Source: Candidatus Omnitrophota bacterium (GTDB lineage: Bacteria > Hinthialibacterota > Hinthialibacteria > Hinthialibacterales > JAKPRU01). Taken from it: a DNA stretch of 64,000 nt. The position numbers and the translations under genes are program-made. Where the stretch lies: the NCBI GenBank assembly GCA_029570205.1, contig JAKQSI010000114.1, positions 39,939 to 103,938 of the forward strand. The letters run 5' to 3'. The notes beneath the pieces are model-generated. The model saw only the letters and a program-made list of their open reading frames with translations, was not told where the DNA came from and searched no databases. Shown here piece after piece: positions 54,629 to 62,246 of this stretch (the first letter of the stretch is position 1; each line of letters opens with the position of its first letter).

Positions 54629-55144
54629 TTACGCTTGCGGAGCCGCCGGCGGCACAAAAACCCGGGTTCCCAGCTCACGGTCCATCATGAACAGTCCGCT
54701 CCGCGCGTCGCCGACCATTTTCAACTCATCCACGATTTGGCCGGCGGTGGATTCTTCTTCTACCTGCTCGGTAATAAACCATTGAAGAAATGTGCTGCAA
54801 GCGTGATCCCGCAGCTCCACGGCGATATCGGCCAGTTTGTTGATCCGCGCCGTTACGTTCTGTTCATGTTCGACTACCGCCTCGAAAGCGGCCAGGGGTG
54901 AGGCCCACTCGTTCGCAGGTGCGTCCACGGCTTTCAGAATCACGCGGCCTCCGCGTTGAATTACAAAATCGAACAGTTTCATGGCGTGTACCATTTCCTC
55001 CTGCGCCTGAACACGCATCCAGTTCGCGAATCCACGAAGGTTGATGTTCTCAAAATAGGCCGACATGGACAAATACAGATAGGCCGAGAACAGCTCGGCG
55101 TTGACCTGGTCGTTGATCGCATCCTGCATCTTGTTGTCGATCAT
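54629..55144 (-). CDS. ftn: Ferritin, bacterial non-haem type
   Basis: 171 residues forming the four-helix ferritin bundle. The ferroxidase ligands appear as Glu in QVNAELFSAYLYLSM (helix A), EEMVHAMKLFDF (helix B, ExxH), EHEQNVTARI (helix C) and a QWFITEQVEEE segment (helix D). It stores iron and, by oxidising ferrous iron, limits Fenton chemistry. The thiol-peroxidase gene is 29 bases upstream in the same direction and the rubredoxin gene 130 bases downstream. The last ten residues, rich in proline and alanine, are an ordinary variation. Confidence 0.95.
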   Translation of the reverse strand: MIDNKMQDAINDQVNAELFSAYLYLSMSAYFENINLRGFANWMRVQAQEEMVHAMKLFDFVIQRGGRVILKAVDAPANEWASPLAAFEAVVEHEQNVTARINKLADIAVELRDHACSTFLQWFITEQVEEESTAGQIVDELKMVGDARSGLFMMDRELGTRVFVPPAAPQA

Positions 55145-55173
55145 CGTTTCATACCCCTTTCTGCGGGTGTTGG

Positions 55174-55689
55174 TTATTTCAACTTCTTCACAGCGTCGAT
55201 AGCCGCTGCGTAGTTTGGCTCGTCGGTCACTTCCTTTACAATCTCCGCATAGCGGACAATTCCTTCTCGGTCCACGACATACACGGCGCGGGCCAGGAGA
55301 CGGAGTTCCTTAATCAGCAGGCCGAATGCCTGGCCGAACGATGCATTTCTGTGGTCGGAAAGAATGCGAACATGTTTCGCCCCTGCGGCGCCGCACCAGC
55401 GGGCTTGGGCAAATGGAAGGTCCATACTGATCGTCAGGATGTCCACGTCCGGCCCCAGCGCGCCGGCTTCCCGGTTGAATCGCTTGGTCTGTATGTCGCA
55501 AACCGGCGTGTCTAACGACGGCACAGAAGAGATCACGCAAATCTTCGCCCGGTACGAGGAAAATGTAACTTCCGACAAATCGTTACCCAATACGGTAAAA
55601 TCCGGGGCGACATCGCCGATCTTTACCTCGTTGCCTGCCAGAGTCAGCGGGTTTCCTCCAAATGTAATTACACCTGTTCGTTCGTGCAT
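55174..55689 (-). CDS. tpx: Thiol peroxidase (atypical 2-Cys peroxiredoxin)
   Basis: 171 residues. The peroxidatic cysteine is Cys64 in SLDTPVCDIQTKRFN and the resolving cysteine is Cys99 in FAQARWCGAAG, the normal pair for Tpx. TFGGNPLTLAGNEVKIGDVAPDF at the N-terminus, read as TFGGNPLTLAG and GDVAPDF, is typical. It detoxifies hydrogen peroxide and alkyl peroxides using thioredoxin, which is encoded at 11566-11895. GGAG lies nine bases before the ATG. It is between the ferritin and ferritin-like genes. Confidence 0.97.
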   Translation of the reverse strand: MHERTGVITFGGNPLTLAGNEVKIGDVAPDFTVLGNDLSEVTFSSYRAKICVISSVPSLDTPVCDIQTKRFNREAGALGPDVDILTISMDLPFAQARWCGAAGAKHVRILSDHRNASFGQAFGLLIKELRLLARAVYVVDREGIVRYAEIVKEVTDEPNYAAAIDAVKKLK

Positions 55690-55713
55690 CGTCGTTACTC
55701 CGATCCTTGATTC

Positions 55714-56151
55714 TCAACCGCAGGCAGGCATCCCTTGTTTAACCTGTTCGAGATCCTCCAGCATCAGGTTATGCTTTTCCTCATCGGCCAGGAGATATTT
55801 GATCAGATACTCCTGAATCGCCATTTTCTTGCCTCGCATGGCCTGCAAGACCTCTTCGCCCATCACAATCGTCTGTTTTTCAATTTCAATATGTTTCTCA
55901 ATTCCGTCCCAGACCCGCTGTAATTCGTCAGGATTGAGCGATATTGTCTCGTTCTCGAGGCTGTCGATCACCATCTGTTGAACCAGATGGTGCATCAGGG
56001 AATCGCGTTGAATGATTTCCATCAGCAGGTGGATGATCGGATTGTCGGACTGTTCCATGATCCACCCGGTTGACGCGACGGCCGTGTCCTCGACTTTCTG
56101 CCATTGTTTCATCACGGACCGTATTTTCCGGTGCAGCTCTTGGGGGCACAT
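55714..56151 (-). CDS. Ferritin-like helical protein of unknown function
   Basis: 145 residues, starting MCPQELHRK at 56151 with AAAGGAA before it. The sequence is almost all helix, with metal-binding-like repeats of Glu and His: RDSLMHHLVQQM, WDGIEKHIEIEKQTI and LLADEEKHNLMLEDLEQVK. The ExxH spacing in the last two segments suggests a ferritin-like diiron bundle, as in rubrerythrin relatives lacking a rubredoxin domain. I cannot name the family. Its location in front of tpx and ferritin, just downstream of the regulator gene, fits iron or peroxide handling. A TATAAT promoter at 56214-56240 could drive it. Confidence 0.75.
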   Translation of the reverse strand: MCPQELHRKIRSVMKQWQKVEDTAVASTGWIMEQSDNPIIHLLMEIIQRDSLMHHLVQQMVIDSLENETISLNPDELQRVWDGIEKHIEIEKQTIVMGEEVLQAMRGKKMAIQEYLIKYLLADEEKHNLMLEDLEQVKQGMPACG

Positions 56152-56213
56152 ACGATTCCTTTCTTGCATTCCCTGATGTTGGTGCGATCCGCCGGTTCCG
56201 GCTGACTCGGCAT

Positions 56214-56240
56214 ATTATAGCGTTTTCCGAATACGGACAA
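56214..56240 (-). promoter_or_regulatory. Promoter candidate for the ferritin-like/tpx/ftn genes
   Basis: On the minus strand a perfect TATAAT (56214-56219) has TTGTCC (56235-56240) at a short 15-base spacing, between the regulator stop and the next start. Confidence 0.4.
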
Positions 56241-56248
56241 CACGCGAT

Positions 56249-56638
56249 TCATTTTCTGTTTTTGCATCGAGGGCACACGCCCGTGAACGCCAGACGGTGT
56301 CCTGTGACCTCATACCCGGAAATCCTGCCGACTGTTTTCTCCACATCCGCGTTCAGATCGTACCCGACATCATCCACGCGACCGCAACACGTACACAGAA
56401 TATGATTGTGCCTCGATATGTTCCGGTCAAAATGTCTCTTGGAGCCTCCCATCTTCAGGGTTCTGACCATTCCGGACTCCGAAAGCGCCTGTAGGTTCCG
56501 ATACACGGTTCCCAAGCTGATTCGGGGAAGAGATTTCCTCGCCATCTCGTATATCTCCGATGCCGTCGGATGCCCGCTCGATTCTCGAATCACGTTGAGA
56601 ATGACCTGACGCTGCCGGGTCATTCTGTGTTCTGTCAT
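56249..56638 (-). CDS. perR: Fur-family regulator, PerR-like
   Basis: 129 residues from MTEHRMTRQRQVIL; a TTG three codons upstream is possible. The winged-helix DNA-binding half contains TASEIYEMARKSLPRISLGTVYRNLQALSESGMV. The metal half has HFDRNISRHNHILCTCCGRVDDV and a second CxxC in GVCPRCK, which together make the structural zinc site. HFD and HNH supply ligands for the regulatory metal. The combination is more like PerR, the peroxide sensor, than Fur, and the surrounding genes agree. It is probably the regulator of this whole island, including itself through the box at 56664-56682. Confidence 0.88.
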   Translation of the reverse strand: MTEHRMTRQRQVILNVIRESSGHPTASEIYEMARKSLPRISLGTVYRNLQALSESGMVRTLKMGGSKRHFDRNISRHNHILCTCCGRVDDVGYDLNADVEKTVGRISGYEVTGHRLAFTGVCPRCKNRK

Positions 56639-56663
56639 TTCTTTCAAGATACTTGCCTCTTTC

Positions 56664-56682
56664 GATAATAGTAACCATTCTC
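56664..56682. promoter_or_regulatory. Fur/PerR-box-like inverted repeat
   Basis: GATAATAGTAACCATTCTC has 7 of 9 complementary positions around a single central base and resembles the GATAATGATAATCATTATC-type Fur box. It lies 26-44 bases upstream of the perR ATG, which is suited to autoregulation. Confidence 0.55.
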
Positions 56683-56758
56683 ACTTCATTACAAAGGGTG
56701 ACTTCCCCCGAATTGGGAAAAATGATTGGAATCCTGTCCTTGGAAGCACTTTTTCGCC

Positions 56759-56884
56759 GGGGCCGATGATTGGAAGAAGAAAGCGTGCTTTCCACCTTTC
56801 CTTGCCAGGCAGGGACGCCTGGCCCACTGGTGGGACAGGCCTCCGTGCCTGTCGATGAGCGAGCTTTCTTAAGAAAGGCTCCTC
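56759..56884 (-). repeat. Dispersed intergenic repeat of about 125 bases, copy A
   Basis: Read on the minus strand it matches 59499-59619 over its length at an estimated four of five bases. The core is a complex palindrome with GACAGGC, CCTGTCCCACCAGTGGGCCAGG and CGTCCCTGCCTGG segments. No transposase frame is present, so it is REP- or MITE-like. Confidence 0.75.
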
Positions 56885-56925
56885 TGTTCCCAACTCTCAA
56901 AGAACACAAAGGAAGCCCTGAATAC

Positions 56926-58059
56926 TTACTCCTCCAAATCAAGTCTCAGAGACCGTCTGAGAACCTCCTCATACACCGATAGAACTCCTTGCACCATCCG
57001 CTCCTGCGAGAAAAGTTCCCTGGCGCGTTGACGGGCTTCAGCTCCGTATTGCAGACGGAGTTCCGTACTGTCCAGCAACCGAGTCAGCGCTTCCGCCAGG
57101 GCCTTGGGATTCTCGGGTGGAACCACAAGACCGGTCTTTTCATGCAAGTTGACATAGGAGGTGCCGGTTCCAATCTCGGTCGAAACCAGGGGAAGACCCG
57201 AGGCCGCCGCTTCGATCAGCACAATCCCAAAGGCCTCGCTTCGGTATATCGACGGCAGGCAGAAGACATCCGATGCGAAATAGTAAGGGGCAACATCATC
57301 CACCTGCCCCAGGAATTGGATGCGGTCACGGTATGGAAGATCGGCGGCTTGCTTCATCAGGTCTCCGAGCAACGGCCCCTCGCCAACGATCAATAAGGTT
57401 CCGTTCACGTCCCGCATGGCCTCCAGAAGATACTTGACACCCTTGTAGTACCGGAGAATCCCGACAAACAAGACCAGGCGCATTCCGTATCGGCGCCGGA
57501 TTACCTGGGCCTGGTCTTCGATTTCCGGTGTGGGGGTGAACCGATTCAGAGGAACTCCGAGCGGAACGACTCGACATTTTTCCCGAAAATCACTCAGCAC
57601 CGGCGAGGTGTTCAGGTAATTTGGTGAGGTGACAATGATTCGATCGCTTTCGCCGAGAAATCGGTAAAGAAAAGGACGGTACAACGGAAAAATCCATGCC
57701 TGGCGGACAATATCGCTGTGGTAATGCACAATCACTTTGCCGCGGGGGCGGGCGATGAGGTGAGACAGAACGGCGGTGGGATTCGGCAGATGATAGTGCA
57801 GAATATCCGCCGAGTGCATCCGCAGCCACAGCGGGAAAGTGGGCGCAACGGGGCAGGAGAGCAATCGCCCCCATTCGCCCACCCGGCAAACCGGAATGCC
57901 CTCGATTTCGCTGTGTTCGGTCAGCCAACGCCTTCCGTTAACCAGCACAGACAACTCCCCGCAGACATCCCGGCAGCCTTCCACCAGGCGGTGAATCGAA
58001 ATCTCAATGCCGCCGGTGATCGGAGGATAGCAATCTTTGTAAATGTGAACAACGCGCAC
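56926..58059 (-). CDS. Glycosyltransferase family 4
   Basis: 377 residues starting MRVVHIYKDCYPPITGGIEISIHRL, the N-terminal glycine motif of GT4 enzymes. The C-terminal lobe has VLFVGILRYYKGVKYLLEAM near 205 and SIYRSEAFGIVLIEAAASGLPLVSTEIGTG, with the conserved EAFGIVLIEA block that holds the donor phosphates. It resembles mannosyl- or glucosyl-transferases of capsule and O-antigen clusters. It is the first gene after the oxygen-defence island, with intergenic repeats on both sides, so it is probably transcribed on its own. Confidence 0.88.
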   Translation of the reverse strand: MRVVHIYKDCYPPITGGIEISIHRLVEGCRDVCGELSVLVNGRRWLTEHSEIEGIPVCRVGEWGRLLSCPVAPTFPLWLRMHSADILHYHLPNPTAVLSHLIARPRGKVIVHYHSDIVRQAWIFPLYRPFLYRFLGESDRIIVTSPNYLNTSPVLSDFREKCRVVPLGVPLNRFTPTPEIEDQAQVIRRRYGMRLVLFVGILRYYKGVKYLLEAMRDVNGTLLIVGEGPLLGDLMKQAADLPYRDRIQFLGQVDDVAPYYFASDVFCLPSIYRSEAFGIVLIEAAASGLPLVSTEIGTGTSYVNLHEKTGLVVPPENPKALAEALTRLLDSTELRLQYGAEARQRARELFSQERMVQGVLSVYEEVLRRSLRLDLEE

Positions 58060-58162
58060 GGAATCACCTTACCGGTCTATTACAGCATCCTCATCAATCA
58101 ATTGCCCTGTCCAAAACTGGCGCTCGGAAAACAGCAAAGTCTAATAAAATCAATGCCTGCGT

Positions 58163-58186
58163 ATCTCCCCCGATCTTGCGGGAGAT
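58163..58186. repeat. Short intergenic hairpin
   Basis: ATCTCCC and GGGAGAT around CCGATCTTGC resemble the second hairpin of the 3758 repeat. It lies between the GT4 and HEAT-repeat genes and may serve as a terminator or be a repeat fragment. Confidence 0.45.
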
Positions 58187-58289
58187 GATTGACGGTTGCT
58201 TTCCCCAGCCGGATGACTCTCCCTTTTGGAGAGTATCCACTCTCTTCTCCCTTGGGATGAGGGAAAGCATGTCTCCAGATCAACCTCTC

Positions 58290-59414
58290 TCAGAACGACC
58301 GGGATGCAATCCGCTGAATTGCATCCGCAATCGCCTGTCTGGCTCGGGGGTCTGTTTCGCGGTCATACGCGGTCTGCAAGTGGGCTAAAATCGGTTCATT
58401 GTCAAAGTTTCCGAGCGCATTCGCCGCCGCCGCACGGATCAGCGGATCGCTCATGTCATCCAGCGCCTTGTCCAGCAGTGGAACGGAGTCTTTGTTGCTG
58501 ATGTGGCGACAGGCGGTCAGGATTCTCTCGCGGTACTCTTCATCAGTTTGCCCCTTAACAGCATCCAGTAAGGCTTGGGTGGCCTCCGGGGTTCCGATCA
58601 TCGCCAGGGCATTGCCGGCGCCGGTCTGTATCTCCGGCCGCACCCCCGGCTTGATCGCATCGGACAATGCCGAAACGGCCTCCGGATTCCGTATTTCCGA
58701 AAGAGTATTTGCAATTCGCTGCTGATAATTGTCGTCCACTCTGCCCGACCAATCCAACAGGCTTGTCACCACCGAGGGGCCTCCGAGCGAGGTGAGAATC
58801 TTTCCCGCATCCTCTGCCCACCAGTCTACCGAGTCCTGAAGCAATCCTTCGATGACCTGTTCCATACAGGCAGGATTGTTGATTTTGCACAATTGCGCGC
58901 GGAGATTGTCCTTGATTCGCGGGTCCTGTTCATTTCGGATGGCCTTAAGGAGTTCTCCCAGCGCTTTCGGCGTGCCGATCAGCGCCAGCCCATAAGCCGC
59001 AAATTCCCGGACATTTTCATCAATGGGACTGTGCATCAGTCCGGCCAGACGATCCACCGCCGCATCCCCGAAAGCTGCCATTCGTTTCAGAATATCCATC
59101 AACTTCGCCTTGTCTCTGGGGCTGCCCAGGACCGTGGGCGCAAAGTCTGCCAGCAGTAAATCCAGTTGACGATCGATCGACATCTCCGGCGTCGGTTCCA
59201 CGCTGACCGTTGTTGTGCCTTCTTCAATCTGAATGGCTGCTGCCGGAGTTTGCACGGGAAGAGGAGTTGGGGGTTGAACTTGCGTCGGAGATGCGATCTG
59301 TTTGGGAGTCTCTTTCACTTCCGGCGGCTCCGTGCCGGTTTGAGGCCACAACAAAATGAACACCACCAGCGCTGCCACCAGAACCACAATGAAAAGAATG
59401 GCCTTATTGTTCAT
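58290..59414 (-). CDS. Membrane-anchored HEAT-repeat protein
   Basis: 374 residues. An N-terminal membrane helix (about 5-24) is followed by a proline/threonine-rich linker (25-75) and then nine or so helical repeats of about 30 residues. Each is of the HEAT/PBS-lyase type, with phrases such as LIGTPKALGELLKAIRN, RNPEAVSALSDAI, MIGTPEATQALLDAVKG and RAAAANALGNFDNEP. The helical solenoid should face the periplasm and bind proteins. No catalytic site is visible. The partner is unknown. Adjacent genes give no hint apart from general surface biology. Confidence 0.8.
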   Translation of the reverse strand: MNNKAILFIVVLVAALVVFILLWPQTGTEPPEVKETPKQIASPTQVQPPTPLPVQTPAAAIQIEEGTTTVSVEPTPEMSIDRQLDLLLADFAPTVLGSPRDKAKLMDILKRMAAFGDAAVDRLAGLMHSPIDENVREFAAYGLALIGTPKALGELLKAIRNEQDPRIKDNLRAQLCKINNPACMEQVIEGLLQDSVDWWAEDAGKILTSLGGPSVVTSLLDWSGRVDDNYQQRIANTLSEIRNPEAVSALSDAIKPGVRPEIQTGAGNALAMIGTPEATQALLDAVKGQTDEEYRERILTACRHISNKDSVPLLDKALDDMSDPLIRAAAANALGNFDNEPILAHLQTAYDRETDPRARQAIADAIQRIASRSF

Positions 59415-59445
59415 CTTTACTCCTTTCCCGACTCCTGAAAAATCT

Positions 59446-59745
59446 CACCTCCAACCATCTGAGATCGCCACGTCGCCGCCCTTCGCAGACTCCTGGCTGC
59501 TCCTCCTGAGAAAGCTCACCCATCGACAGGCAGGGACGCCTGTCCCACCAGTGGGCCAGGCGTCCCTGCCTGGCAAAGAAGGGCGGGAAGCACACTTTCT
59601 TCACCCAGTCACCGGCCCCGCCGGAGCGAGGCTCGCGATGACGGGCGCTGTACGGGCGACGCATGCGTCGCCCCTACGGCAACAAATCCATCATACCTGT
59701 ATCCCGCCCCACGGTCACGCGACACCCGAATAAATGGCGCTTTTT
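59446..59745. repeat. Composite repeat region with the 125-base element, copy B
   Basis: GAGATCGCCACGTCGCCGCCCTTCGCAGACTCC (as two pieces, starting 59461) and GCTCGCGATGACGG after 59630 match the ends of the 6238-6430 repeat. The 59499-59619 segment inserted between them is the dispersed 125-base element. A perfect 20-base palindrome, GGGCGACGCATGCGTCGCCC, follows at 59654-59673. It fills a 333-base gap with no gene. Confidence 0.7.
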
Positions 59746-59747
59746 GC

Positions 59748-60728
59748 TCATTCCGTGGAGAAATCGGGTAGCGGAACCGGGACTCCGCCACGTTCTTTGC
59801 TGGTATCCGCTGCCTCCATGAACGCCAGAAGTTCCAGGGTTTCCTCCGGCGCCACGGGGGGAATGCCGGTCTTGAAGAATTTTACAATCTCCGCCACCAG
59901 GCCTCCATAGTCGTGCCCCTGGCCGTTCGTCACGGCCTTCTCGCCGAACACCGTGCATCCGTATTGCCCATTGCCGGAACGGGTTCCACGAAAAGTTCCG
60001 ACACGCCCGTCTTTCCAGCGGCCCACGACAAAATCTGTGTCCGGCGTGGAAATGCGTGTAACGGATTCGCATCCCGGCCCCATGGCCGTATACAGAATCT
60101 CCACGCCGTGAATGCCGTACCAGAACAGGTCGGGGTGGTGCGGTTCCAGGTGGCAGGGGGAATACGCGCTGCAGCCGACGATTTTCCCGACGGTTTCCGG
60201 ATCTACCGCCTTCCGAATCGCCTGAGCAAACCGAAGGCTGGAGGAGCTGAACCAGGGAACATCCGCTTTCTTTGCCAGTCGAGCGATTTCAACGGCATCT
60301 TTCACACTTGCCGTCATCGGCTTGTCGATATAAAAGGGGACTTTTTGTTCGATTACCTGTTTAGCCTGCTGCAAGTGGGGCCTTCCATCGACGCTTTCAA
60401 TCATGACGGCATCTACCATGCCGCACAGCTCGGCGATGGTATCGACAATCTCGACTCCGTAATCCTTCTGCAGCGTTGTGGCGTATTCTTCTACGCGACT
60501 CCAGCTGGATTCGAGATCGGGGCTTCCGCCCTTGAATCCGGCCACGACTTTCGCGCCGGGGACATGCTCCGGGTTTGCCGGATCGTTAAGAATCCGGGTG
60601 AATGCGATCACATGAGAGGTATCCAGGCCGATCATCCCGATCCGGATCGGTTCCTCCGCCTGTCCCACAGTTACGGAAAGAATCGCCGGAATGCACAAGA
60701 TGAAAACGGTGAGCCGTTGCCGGGTCAT
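59748..60728 (-). CDS. Sec-exported Gfo/Idh/MocA-type oxidoreductase
   Basis: 326 residues. The ATG at 60728 follows GGAGGAAT by five bases and opens a signal peptide (MTRQRLTVFILCIPAILSVTVGQA). The longer frame to 60926 merely translates a repeat. The Rossmann start RIGMIGLDTSH, VDAVMIESVDGR and YIDKPMTAS with the catalytic lysine (the EKP equivalent is DKP) follow, then the substrate domain. The protein probably oxidises or reduces a sugar, retaining its cofactor, outside the cytoplasm. Its neighbours include a DUF1080 hydrolase, so 3-keto-sugar chemistry is a reasonable inference. Export by Sec is unusual for a nucleotide-cofactor enzyme, because such proteins usually use Tat. Confidence 0.82.
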   Translation of the reverse strand: MTRQRLTVFILCIPAILSVTVGQAEEPIRIGMIGLDTSHVIAFTRILNDPANPEHVPGAKVVAGFKGGSPDLESSWSRVEEYATTLQKDYGVEIVDTIAELCGMVDAVMIESVDGRPHLQQAKQVIEQKVPFYIDKPMTASVKDAVEIARLAKKADVPWFSSSSLRFAQAIRKAVDPETVGKIVGCSAYSPCHLEPHHPDLFWYGIHGVEILYTAMGPGCESVTRISTPDTDFVVGRWKDGRVGTFRGTRSGNGQYGCTVFGEKAVTNGQGHDYGGLVAEIVKFFKTGIPPVAPEETLELLAFMEAADTSKERGGVPVPLPDFSTE

Positions 60729-60826
60729 AATATTCCTCCGATTTTCTTCGCTGATCCATTGGAAATTACCCTGTGCGGGGAGGGATGAGAAGGTTTGTGT
60801 CAGAACCTCCGACCCTCGCCAGCCAG

Positions 60827-60898
60827 AACCCCCACCCCGGCCCTCCCCGCGAGCGGGGAGGGAGCTATCCCCCCGTTCACGGGGGGATTGAGGGGGGC
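60827..60898. repeat. Intergenic palindromic repeat, cloverleaf-like, copy 3
   Basis: AACCCCC and GGGGGG outer arms enclose CCCTCCCCGC-GA-GCGGGGAGGG and ATCCCCCCGT-TC-ACGGGGGGAT hairpins. It has the same three-arm architecture as copies 1 and 2 with different loop sequence. Confidence 0.65.
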
Positions 60899-60935
60899 AA
60901 AAAAGAAGAAGGGGACATGAAACCATGCCCCCTTC
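60899..60935 (-). terminator. Rho-independent terminator of the secreted-protein gene
   Basis: GAAGGGG-A-CATG-AAAC-CATG-C-CCCCTTC forms a hairpin with one mismatch, 28 bases past the stop, followed on the minus strand by TTCTTTTTT. A second small hairpin, GATCAC-TTGT-GTGATC, sits right after the stop at 60947-60962. Confidence 0.8.
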
Positions 60936-60962
60936 GGGTATTCGACGATCACTTGTGTGATC

Positions 60963-61919
60963 TTATTTCATATCCCATTTTCCGACTCCGGTCGGATCTT
61001 CGCCCATTGCCCAGCGAACCATGCGACGCGTCAGGTCGACACCAGCCGGTGTCAGGTAGTCATACGTGACGATCCAGGTTGGAGGCAGATCTGCTTCGGG
61101 CGTCGGTCTGACATTACCACCGTTGCAGAACGGAACCACCATGCGAGCCGGGGCCTTTGTTCCGTCGGCTAGATCGCCACCTGCCTCGATAACAGACAAA
61201 GCGGACATGGTCGGATCTGACTTCCAGACGGCCAATACAACCGTTCCGGGAGCGGCGTCAGCGGCAACATCCTTGATTCCGGCGGCCACCTCACCTGCGG
61301 TCAGAGCACCGGGGTCCCAAATCTGGATTTCATCGGGTAATCCGGCGGTCAGCGGGTGGGTTTTTCCGGCAGCCGTCAATTGGATTGTCGTATCGCCGTT
61401 CATATCGCCATTGCCCGTGCCGTAGAACATGAAGATCGTGCCGATCTTACCTGTGTTTGAAGCGGTGCAGCTATGCTCGCCCATAATGATCGGGACACCA
61501 CCTGCGCCCCTGAGCTGGGGACAAATGTTCGACCAGACGGTTCCGGTAACCCACGCCAAGCTGTAACCGTCGTCCTTCAAGAAAGTCGGCTGCATCATGT
61601 ATTCGCCATCGTTCACATAATTAAAGTAATCGGCATCATCCCCCGGCGGGAACGGACATTCGCCATTGTTCAGCATGTACTGAACCACATAATCCGTCAT
61701 CAGGAGGGAGAAATATCCCCAACTGTCCAGCGTCTTGCACAGAACTTCATCCGTCATGGAAAAGTGGTGCATGATGTCGAAGTCCCGGTCGTGAGTCGAG
61801 CCAGTGCTGCCCGGGCACCAGGAGATTCGTCCGATTAAGGCGATTTTCTTCGGAGCGGCATACGCCAACATTCCGAAGCACGTAACACAAATCAACGTTA
61901 ATAGTAGTACTTTCTTCAT
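60963..61919 (-). CDS. Secreted protein, possibly ThuA/glutamine-amidotransferase-like
   Basis: 318 residues with a clear signal peptide (MKKVLLLTLICVTCFGMLAYA). The mature part starts KKIALIGRISW, and later contains TAAGKTHPLTAGLPDEIQIWDPG. The HPLTAGLP phrase occurs in ThuA-like class I glutamine-amidotransferase domains of sugar-catabolic proteins, but the nucleophile pattern is not evident. A phrase NNGECPFPPGDDADYFNYVNDG and several cysteines suggest a folded periplasmic enzyme or binding protein. It is flanked by a Gfo/Idh oxidoreductase and a DUF1080 protein, consistent with glycan catabolism. The family is uncertain. A hairpin (GTGCAG-AACT-CTGCAC, 61948-61963) lies in its leader. Confidence 0.6.
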   Translation of the reverse strand: MKKVLLLTLICVTCFGMLAYAAPKKIALIGRISWCPGSTGSTHDRDFDIMHHFSMTDEVLCKTLDSWGYFSLLMTDYVVQYMLNNGECPFPPGDDADYFNYVNDGEYMMQPTFLKDDGYSLAWVTGTVWSNICPQLRGAGGVPIIMGEHSCTASNTGKIGTIFMFYGTGNGDMNGDTTIQLTAAGKTHPLTAGLPDEIQIWDPGALTAGEVAAGIKDVAADAAPGTVVLAVWKSDPTMSALSVIEAGGDLADGTKAPARMVVPFCNGGNVRPTPEADLPPTWIVTYDYLTPAGVDLTRRMVRWAMGEDPTGVGKWDMK

Positions 61920-62246
61920 TTACGGGTTCCTCCGTACGTAAATTTGTGTGCAGAACTCTGCACAATTGCCTTGCGTTGTTAAAGATACGGTGGACCAGCG
62001 CAGATTCGCTTCTCGCTGTGTCCTATTCACAAACGCCTCCTTTCCATAGGGGTCAGTCTGCCCGGTGTTGTGTATTAAGGCCAAATTCATCCGACACCAC
62101 GCAACTCGAATTGTATTTCTACCACAAATATTGTTTTTTGTCTATACGGTTTCGCACTTTTTTTCGTCATCTCCTCGATTTTTTTCAGTTCGTGGCCGGA
62201 TTGGACCAAGTGGAGAGCGTTGACACGGAATCCGCTCTGAAAAGTA
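61920..62246. other. Intergenic region, mostly without assignable content
   Basis: A 327-base gap. The side near 61919 holds a good ribosome site (GGAGGAACC) and the inverted repeat GTGCAG/CTGCAC (61948-61963). The rest is AT-rich with oligo-T runs. No RNA gene or further repeat is recognised. Confidence 0.4.

Noticed and set aside
56759-56925. An insertion sequence with transposase
   Set aside because: The repeat has no open frame for a transposase and is too short; it is better called MITE- or REP-like.
60729-60926. 66-residue extension of the Gfo/Idh protein
   Set aside because: It is encoded by the palindromic repeat and would hide the signal peptide; GGAGGAAT precedes the internal ATG.
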